A DNA stretch of 10,655 nucleotides. It comes from Rhodospirillaceae bacterium (GTDB lineage: Bacteria; Pseudomonadota; Alphaproteobacteria; Rhodospirillales; Magnetovibrionaceae). Below the pieces are notes generated by a model. It did not search any database, was not told the origin of the DNA, and worked only from the letters and a program-made list of their open reading frames with translations. The stretch spans positions 1 to 10,655 of the forward strand of contig JAOULV010000026.1 in NCBI GenBank assembly GCA_029881835.1. The letters are read 5' to 3'. This document shows, in pieces, positions 6,467 through 10,655 of the stretch. Both the position numbers and the translations under genes were made by a program. The stretch's first letter is position 1. Every line of letters starts with the position of its first letter.

Positions 6467-6961
6467 ATGCGCAAGCTCGCACTTGTATTTGTTGTAATGT
6501 TAATGATAGGCGGCGGTGTTTTTAGTGCGCTAAAAACATTTGAGGTGGGGCCGTTTGCAAAAACCGAAGAACAGTTGGCCCTCGAAGCTGCACAACAATC
6601 ATCTACCGATAAAAAAATAACCGCATTTGGGGCAAAGCCATATTACCTTGAGATGGATCCTTTGTTGATTCCGGTTTTTCAGGACAATGAAATAGCCGGA
6701 ACAATTCAGATTATTTATAAGATGGAGGTTTTTGGTAACGAAAATTACAAAGCGGTTGAAAAGCTTAAAACCAAGCTAGGCGATGCGTTAATTAAAGATT
6801 TTACTTATTACATTCCCAGAACATTAAGAAAAAACCAAACCCTTGATGTTCCCCTTATTAAGTATCGCTTAAAGATGGTTGCTGACAAGGTTTTGGGCAA
6901 AGATGTGGTGTCTGACGCCATAGTCCAAGGGATGACCCAGATGGCCCCCGGCGGCGGATAG
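6467..6961 (+). CDS. FliL-like single-pass membrane protein of unknown role
   Basis: From ATG 6467 this is a 164-residue protein. Residues 4-22 (LALVFVVMLMIGGGVFSAL) form one hydrophobic helix after a basic start. This suggests an inner-membrane anchor with about 140 residues in the periplasm, or an uncleaved signal sequence. The soluble part has YYLEMDPLLIPVF, then a strand-rich IAGTIQIIYKMEV segment, then DVPLIKYRLKMVADKVLG followed by VVSDAIVQ. This order resembles the periplasmic domain of FliL, the flagellar basal-body protein. No flagellar gene is nearby, so a flagellar role is not supported by context. The frame is open back to 6428, but 6467 is preferred: GGA at 6458-6460 is 6 bases upstream, and the signal helix then starts immediately. 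A position before hppA suggests a conserved neighbour rather than a partner. Confidence 0.75.
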   Translation: MRKLALVFVVMLMIGGGVFSALKTFEVGPFAKTEEQLALEAAQQSSTDKKITAFGAKPYYLEMDPLLIPVFQDNEIAGTIQIIYKMEVFGNENYKAVEKLKTKLGDALIKDFTYYIPRTLRKNQTLDVPLIKYRLKMVADKVLGKDVVSDAIVQGMTQMAPGGG

Positions 6962-6980
6962 CATTTTTTAAGTTAAATTA

Positions 6981-7050
6981 AGTCTGCAAAACACCTGACA
7001 GCTTAACTATTTTACACCTGAATTGTTGCAAAATAGTCTGCGTTCTGTCA
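6981..7050 (+). repeat. Nested inverted and direct repeats in the hppA leader
   Basis: ACTATTTT (7006-7013) pairs with AAAATAGT (7030-7037), and outside it TGACAG (6996-7001) pairs with CTGTCA (7045-7050). Two direct repeats overlie this: ACACCTGA at 6991-6998 and 7014-7021 (23 bases apart), and AGTCTGC at 6981-6987 and 7035-7041. No T run follows the structure. It may be a regulator binding region or a leader RNA fold for hppA. Confidence 0.5.
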
Positions 7051-7085
7051 ATTTATCCGCAATTCAAAAGGGGCGCTCGATTCTT

Positions 7086-7115
7086 TTGTGGGGCTAGCCC
7101 TTAAGTGCTTATCCT
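7086..7115 (+). promoter_or_regulatory. Weak candidate hppA promoter with a palindrome in the spacer
   Basis: TTGTGG at 7086-7091 and TATCCT at 7110-7115 are 18 bases apart and resemble -35 and -10 elements, each only partly. The perfect 10-bp palindrome GGGCTAGCCC (7091-7100) lies almost entirely between them, where an operator could sit. Transcription would start around 7122, just ahead of the GGGGA ribosome binding site at 7124-7128. Confidence 0.25.
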
Positions 7116-7135
7116 ATTGAAATGGGGAATTTACA

Positions 7136-9232
7136 ATGTCATCCACTTATTATCTGGTTTTGGCCTGCGGTGTGCTAGCGGTTGCTTACGGTGCATACTC
7201 AATCAAATCAATCTTGGCATTGCCGGCCGGCAATGAACGCATGCAAGAAATTGCCGCTGCGATTCAAGAAGGGGCAGGGGCTTATCTTAAGCGTCAGTAC
7301 ACAACAATCGGTATAGTGGGCGTGGTGGTGTGCGTGTTGCTCGGCCTTCGCCTTGGCCTACCTGTTGCGGTAGGGTTTGCCATTGGTGCAATTCTATCGG
7401 GTGTAACCGGTTTTATCGGAATGCACGTTTCTGTTCGCGCCAACGTTCGCACCGCCGAGGCCGCAAGATCCAAAGGGCTTGGCCCGGCTATGGATGTTGC
7501 CTTTAAATCAGGCGCCATCACCGGATTATTAGTTGTTGGCCTTGGTCTGCTTGGTGTTGCCGGGTACTACATGTACATGCGTACAGTTTACGACCCAACA
7601 ACCGCAAGCGGCGTTCGTCATATTCTTGAAGCATTGGTCGCGCTTAGCTTTGGCGCTTCGCTTATTTCAATTTTTGCCCGTCTGGGCGGTGGCATTTTCA
7701 CCAAAGGCGCAGACGTTGGTGGTGACTTGGTCGGTAAGGTTGAAGCCGGTATCCCCGAAGATGACCCCCGCAACCCCGCAACCATTGCCGATAACGTTGG
7801 CGACAACGTTGGTGATTGCGCTGGCATGGCGGCTGACTTGTTTGAAACCTACGCGGTAACCATTGTTGCAACCATGTTGCTGGGCGGCATTTTCTTTGTC
7901 GGCAGCGCACAAGAAGAATTAATGCTGTTCCCGCTTGTTATTGGTGGCGTATGCATTGCCGCATCGGTTATCGGAACTTTCTTTGTTAAGCTTGGTTCCA
8001 ATAACAGCGTAATGGGCGCGCTTTACAAAGGCTTTATTGCCACCGCGGTTATATCTGCAATTTTAATTGGCGGTGTTATTTCCATGACAATGGGATGGAA
8101 CGCCACCTACACAACCAGCACCGGAATAACCTTTGGTTCGATGGACCTTTATGTTTCCTCGCTTACCGGTCTTGGCGTTACCGGTTTGCTGGTGTGGATT
8201 ACCGAATATTATACCGGAACAAACTTCCGTCCGGTCAAAAGCGTGGCCGCCGCATCAACAACCGGACACGGCACCAACGTTATCCAAGGTCTGGCTGTTT
8301 CAATGGAAGCAACCGCATTACCGGTTCTGATTATTTGTGCCGCTATTGTGATTACCTACATGAGCGCCGGATTGTTCGGTATCTCCATTGCCGCCACCAC
8401 TATGCTGGCTTTGGCCGGAACCGTGGTAGCGCTTGATGCTTTTGGTCCCGTTACCGATAACGCCGGTGGCATTGCCGAAATGGCCGATCTGCCGGAAGAT
8501 GTGCGCAAAGTAACAGACACCTTGGATGCGGTCGGCAATACCACCAAAGCCGTTACCAAAGGCTACGCCATTGGTTCTGCTGGTTTGGCCGCATTGGTTT
8601 TGTTTGCCGCATACACCGAAGATTTGGGCCATTATTTCCCCGATGTAGTCGTCAACTTTAGCCTGCAAAACCCGTATGTGGTTGTTGGTTTGTTTATTGG
8701 CGGATTGTTGCCGTATTTGTTTGGCGGCATGTCGATGATGGCCGTTGGTCGTGCTGGTGGCGCCGTGGTGGTCGAGGTTCGCCGTCAGTTCAAGGAAATA
8801 CCCGGCATCATGGAAGGCACATCCAAGCCTGATTACGCGGCTTGTGTTGATCTGCTAACCAAGGCGGCAATCAAGGAAATGATCGTTCCGAGCTTGCTTC
8901 CGGTGCTGGCGCCAGTTGTTATTTACTTTGCGGTAAATGCAATTGCCGGCCAGGGTGCCGCCTTTAGCGCATTGGGCGCGATGCTTTTGGGAACAATCGT
9001 GACCGGGCTATTTGTTGCCATTTCCATGACCGCAGGTGGTGGTGCATGGGATAACGCTAAAAAGCTTATCGAAGATGGCGCCCACGGCGGCAAAGGCTCA
9101 GAAGCCCACAAAGCAGCCGTAACCGGCGACACGGTTGGCGATCCTTACAAGGATACATCAGGCCCGGCGGTGAACCCGCTTATCAAAATTGTCAACATTG
9201 TTGCAATTTTGTTGCTGGCTATCATCGCTTAA
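7136..9232 (+). CDS. hppA: K+-independent membrane H+-translocating pyrophosphatase
   Basis: This integral membrane enzyme hydrolyses pyrophosphate and pumps protons out of the cytoplasm, recovering energy from biosynthetic PPi. At 698 residues it is full length, and many long hydrophobic segments run through the protein, consistent with about 16 membrane helices in the family. The catalytic loop at about residues 193-226 has DVGGDLVGKVEAGIPEDDP and then ADNVGDNVGDCAG, the DxxxxxxxKxE and acidic motifs that bind Mg-PPi. DNAGGIAEMADLP and the C-terminal GGGAWDNAKK, GDTVGDPYKDTSGP are also intact. The motif GNTTKAVTKGYAIGSA has Lys471 where K+-dependent enzymes have Ala, so by family rules it is the K+-independent type. 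ATG 7136 has GGGGA 7 bases upstream. It is likely a single-gene transcript ended by the strong terminator at 9261-9295. Confidence 0.98.
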   Translation: MSSTYYLVLACGVLAVAYGAYSIKSILALPAGNERMQEIAAAIQEGAGAYLKRQYTTIGIVGVVVCVLLGLRLGLPVAVGFAIGAILSGVTGFIGMHVSVRANVRTAEAARSKGLGPAMDVAFKSGAITGLLVVGLGLLGVAGYYMYMRTVYDPTTASGVRHILEALVALSFGASLISIFARLGGGIFTKGADVGGDLVGKVEAGIPEDDPRNPATIADNVGDNVGDCAGMAADLFETYAVTIVATMLLGGIFFVGSAQEELMLFPLVIGGVCIAASVIGTFFVKLGSNNSVMGALYKGFIATAVISAILIGGVISMTMGWNATYTTSTGITFGSMDLYVSSLTGLGVTGLLVWITEYYTGTNFRPVKSVAAASTTGHGTNVIQGLAVSMEATALPVLIICAAIVITYMSAGLFGISIAATTMLALAGTVVALDAFGPVTDNAGGIAEMADLPEDVRKVTDTLDAVGNTTKAVTKGYAIGSAGLAALVLFAAYTEDLGHYFPDVVVNFSLQNPYVVVGLFIGGLLPYLFGGMSMMAVGRAGGAVVVEVRRQFKEIPGIMEGTSKPDYAACVDLLTKAAIKEMIVPSLLPVLAPVVIYFAVNAIAGQGAAFSALGAMLLGTIVTGLFVAISMTAGGGAWDNAKKLIEDGAHGGKGSEAHKAAVTGDTVGDPYKDTSGPAVNPLIKIVNIVAILLLAIIA

Positions 9233-9260
9233 TAAAAAAACCTGCTTTAAGCAAAAAAAC

Positions 9261-9295
9261 AAAAACCCCTAAGGATTTTCCTTGGGGGTTTTTTT
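9261..9295. terminator. Bidirectional intrinsic terminator between hppA and bamE
   Basis: AAAAACCCCTAAGG at 9261-9274 pairs with 9280-9293 over 14 bp with a single T-G pair and a 5-base loop. On the plus strand the T run 9289-9295 ends the hppA transcript. On the minus strand the A-rich stretch at 9254-9265 becomes a T run that ends the bamE transcript. The two genes converge on this site. Confidence 0.93.
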
Positions 9296-9324
9296 GTTGG
9301 GTCTGGTCGTTTGCTTGCTTTTGG

Positions 9325-9798
9325 TTATTTGCCAAACTTTCCTATGTTGGAAATCATTTGCTCAAAAAATGACATTCTGTTGCCGGCGGTTGCTGTTTTG
9401 CGTTCAACCGGGGTTACGGCTTGCGCATCCTCTAGCCCGGTTATTTTTTTGTCTACCAGTTTTCCGCTTTCATCAAAACTAAGCGAAAGAACCATTCTTT
9501 CTTTTACCTCAGATTCAAGGAATGCAACCGTTTCTTCTTTTTCGAAAATGTAATACCATGTTTCTGCGCCAAAACTTGCGGTGTTGGACGGCGAGCCTAA
9601 CGTGGCAAGAACGTCATCGCGGCTTGCCGTTCCCGGTTCAACCGATGCAATTTGTTTTTCGCTTAAGCTAATTCCACGGCTTTCGACCCTTGCGGCACAA
9701 CCGCTAGCCATAACCACCACGGAACCGATGGCCGCAAAAAACGCCAATCGGCGTGCGGTGCGCTGTATTAAAGATGGTGATTTTGTTATAGCTTTCAT
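9325..9798 (-). CDS. bamE: Outer membrane protein assembly factor BamE (SmpA/OmlA family lipoprotein)
   Basis: BamE is a small lipoprotein of the BAM complex, which inserts beta-barrel proteins into the outer membrane. From ATG 9798 the protein has 157 residues. After basic residues there is a hydrophobic stretch (LAFFAAIGSVVVM) and the lipobox ASGC, with Cys34 as the likely lipidated residue; Ala at -3 is acceptable though Leu is more usual. The SmpA/OmlA domain follows: ASVEPGTASRDDVLATLGSP, then FGAETWYYIF, and FDESGKLVDKK near the end. This matches the family pattern of PGxT, LGxPS and WYY. The frame is open to a GTG at 9831, which is the alternative start, but neither start has a clear Shine-Dalgarno sequence. 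The domain match is good; the exact BAM role is inferred from family. Confidence 0.9.
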   Translation of the reverse strand: MKAITKSPSLIQRTARRLAFFAAIGSVVVMASGCAARVESRGISLSEKQIASVEPGTASRDDVLATLGSPSNTASFGAETWYYIFEKEETVAFLESEVKERMVLSLSFDESGKLVDKKITGLEDAQAVTPVERKTATAGNRMSFFEQMISNIGKFGK

Positions 9799-9865
9799 TG
9801 AGGTACATATTTGGCCCCGAAACGGGCTCACGTCAACAGTTACGATTATTAATGGGCAAATACCA
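9799..9865. promoter_or_regulatory. Divergent promoter region between bamE and the bc1 chaperone gene
   Basis: These 67 bases separate two divergent genes and must carry or adjoin both promoters. On the minus strand TTGACG (plus positions 9831-9836) is a good -35 match, but no convincing -10 lies at the right distance. I see no clear promoter for the plus-strand gene. If the bamE start is instead the GTG at 9831, the gap shrinks to 34 bases. Confidence 0.4.
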
Positions 9866-10435
9866 ATGTTAAAGGCAATGATGAATATGCTTGGGCTTTT
9901 CCGTCCATCAGATGCGGCGGTGGCTATTTATGGCGCATCAGTAGCCGAGGCCCGCAGGGGAGAATACTATGGCCGGATGGGGGTTCCAGATACCGTGGAT
10001 GGCAGATTTGACATGATAACCCTTGTTGTTTCGCTTGTTCTTGGCCGTATTGGAAAAATAGCCAAAACCACCAAAAAGGCCAAAAGTCTTGGCCAGGAAG
10101 TATTCGATATAATGTTTACCGATATGGAGCAGAATCTTCGTGTAATGGGGGTATCGGACGAGGGAATGAAATATAGAATTCGCGAAATGGCTGGCGGATT
10201 TATGGGTAGAATGCACACCTATGGCACATTAAGCGAAAACAAAGATGGCATTGAGTCAAAACAACTGCTTGAACAATGGGCCCAAGCCGTTTCAAGAAAT
10301 ATTTTTCGCACCGATGGTGATATTGCCCCGACCGCAACGGAGTTAAGCCACCGAGTTTTTGCAATTAATTTGTTTTTGACCAGCCTCGATGATGGCGATA
10401 TCGCTAATGGAAAAATAAGCTTTCCTGATTTTTGA
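9866..10435 (+). CDS. Ubiquinol-cytochrome c chaperone (CBP3/UQCC1-like, bc1 assembly)
   Basis: This is a member of the ubiquinol-cytochrome c chaperone family, related to mitochondrial CBP3/UQCC1, which helps assemble cytochrome b of the respiratory bc1 complex. The recognisable core is YGRMGVPDTVDGRFDMITL, followed by EVFDIMFTDMEQNLRVMGVS, then RIREMAGGFMGRMHTYG. From ATG 9866 the protein has 189 residues. The frame runs back to 9581, but everything before 9866 lies opposite bamE and does not resemble the family. The start is not secure: ATG 9881 has AAGG 5 bases upstream, and ATG 9887 would begin MLGLFR, also family-like. The downstream DUF177 gene follows after 24 bases. The gene's presence implies a respiratory bc1 complex in this organism. 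Confidence 0.9.
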   Translation: MLKAMMNMLGLFRPSDAAVAIYGASVAEARRGEYYGRMGVPDTVDGRFDMITLVVSLVLGRIGKIAKTTKKAKSLGQEVFDIMFTDMEQNLRVMGVSDEGMKYRIREMAGGFMGRMHTYGTLSENKDGIESKQLLEQWAQAVSRNIFRTDGDIAPTATELSHRVFAINLFLTSLDDGDIANGKISFPDF

Positions 10436-10459
10436 TTTATATTTAATAAAGCAAGCAAG

Positions 10460-10655
10460 ATGAATAAAAATTCAAAAAGCCACCAAGAAAACTTTGAGTT
10501 TTCACGCATTGTCACGCTAAAGGATGCGCTGTCTTCCGCCGCCCCGGTCAATATGTCCATAGCCGCCGAACAGGGCGAGCTTGATGCGCTGGCCAAAAGA
10601 TTTGATCTGTTGGGCATTTCTTCTTTAAGCGCCAACGTTAGGCTAACCCCCATCG
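10460..10655 (+). CDS. DUF177 / YceD family protein, N-terminal part (cut by window end)
   Basis: The frame opens at ATG 10460 and runs off the right edge, giving 65 residues. The sequence shows FEFSRIVTLKDALSSAAPVN, then AAEQGELDALAKRFDLLGIS and LSANVRLTPI. This is the N-terminal pattern of DUF177: a polar FSR start, an (A)xxxExxxLAxRF(D/G)L helix and a following LxAxxxL strand. E. coli YceD, in this family, is linked to accumulation of 23S rRNA, and many family members sit beside rpmF and the fatty-acid genes plsX-fabH. It follows the bc1 chaperone by 24 bases and is probably co-transcribed. No strong Shine-Dalgarno sequence is visible. The zinc-binding C-terminal half that many members carry is outside the window. 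Confidence 0.85.
   Translation, partial: MNKNSKSHQENFEFSRIVTLKDALSSAAPVNMSIAAEQGELDALAKRFDLLGISSLSANVRLTPI

Noticed and set aside
9243..9253. TGCTTTAAGCA symmetry just after hppA
   Set aside because: It leaves almost no loop for a hairpin and is far weaker than the adjacent 14-bp terminator at 9261-9295.
9581..9865. N-terminal extension of the bc1 chaperone frame
   Set aside because: This part is antisense to bamE and does not resemble the chaperone family; the family core begins just after ATG 9866.
10219..10653. Minus-strand open frame at the right end
   Set aside because: It is antisense to the bc1 chaperone 3' end and the DUF177 start, both supported by family motifs.
1..10655. CRISPR array, tRNA, rRNA, insertion sequence or phage attachment site
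   Set aside because: No regularly spaced repeats, no cloverleaf-like segments and no transposase or integrase motifs were seen. Gene order and composition look uniform and chromosomal.

Overview
The window is a stretch of conserved housekeeping DNA from what looks like an alphaproteobacterium of moderate GC content. The evidence is gene order: glyA-nrdR-ribD-ribE-ribB(A)-ribH-nusB-thiL, then hppA, then a bamE homologue divergent from a cytochrome bc1 assembly chaperone and a DUF177/YceD gene. The bc1 chaperone, the DUF177 gene, the K+-independent H+-pyrophosphatase and the degenerate RibA half of the RibBA-type protein all fit that group. Genus cannot be told from this sequence.

Positions 1-964 hold the 3' three quarters of glyA (serine hydroxymethyltransferase), interrupted by a -1 frame change near 590-600. 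Positions 989-6350 are a tight, all-plus-strand run: nrdR (ribonucleotide reductase repressor), ribD, ribE, a RibBX-type ribB, ribH, nusB and thiL. Genes overlap or are separated by at most about 50 bases, so they are probably one transcription unit. Together ribD, ribE, ribB and ribH supply every riboflavin pathway activity except GTP cyclohydrolase II. The C-terminal domain that should provide that step has lost its zinc ligands, so a separate RibA is expected elsewhere in the genome. ThiL makes thiamine diphosphate and NusB is a transcription antitermination factor.

Positions 6351-7135 carry a probable terminator, a small single-pass membrane protein resembling FliL, and a repeat-rich leader in front of hppA. 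Positions 7136-9232 encode a full-length membrane H+-translocating pyrophosphatase of the K+-independent type. A strong bidirectional terminator at 9261-9295 separates it from bamE on the minus strand. A short divergent region then leads to the ubiquinol-cytochrome c chaperone and the start of a DUF177 gene, which runs off the right edge.

I found no mobile element, CRISPR array, tRNA, rRNA or defence-like system, and no gene-free stretch longer than 300 bases. The points most worth a second look are the glyA frame break, the degenerate GTP cyclohydrolase II domain, the run of non-ATG starts in the rib genes, and the structured hppA leader. I saw no wholly new system here.
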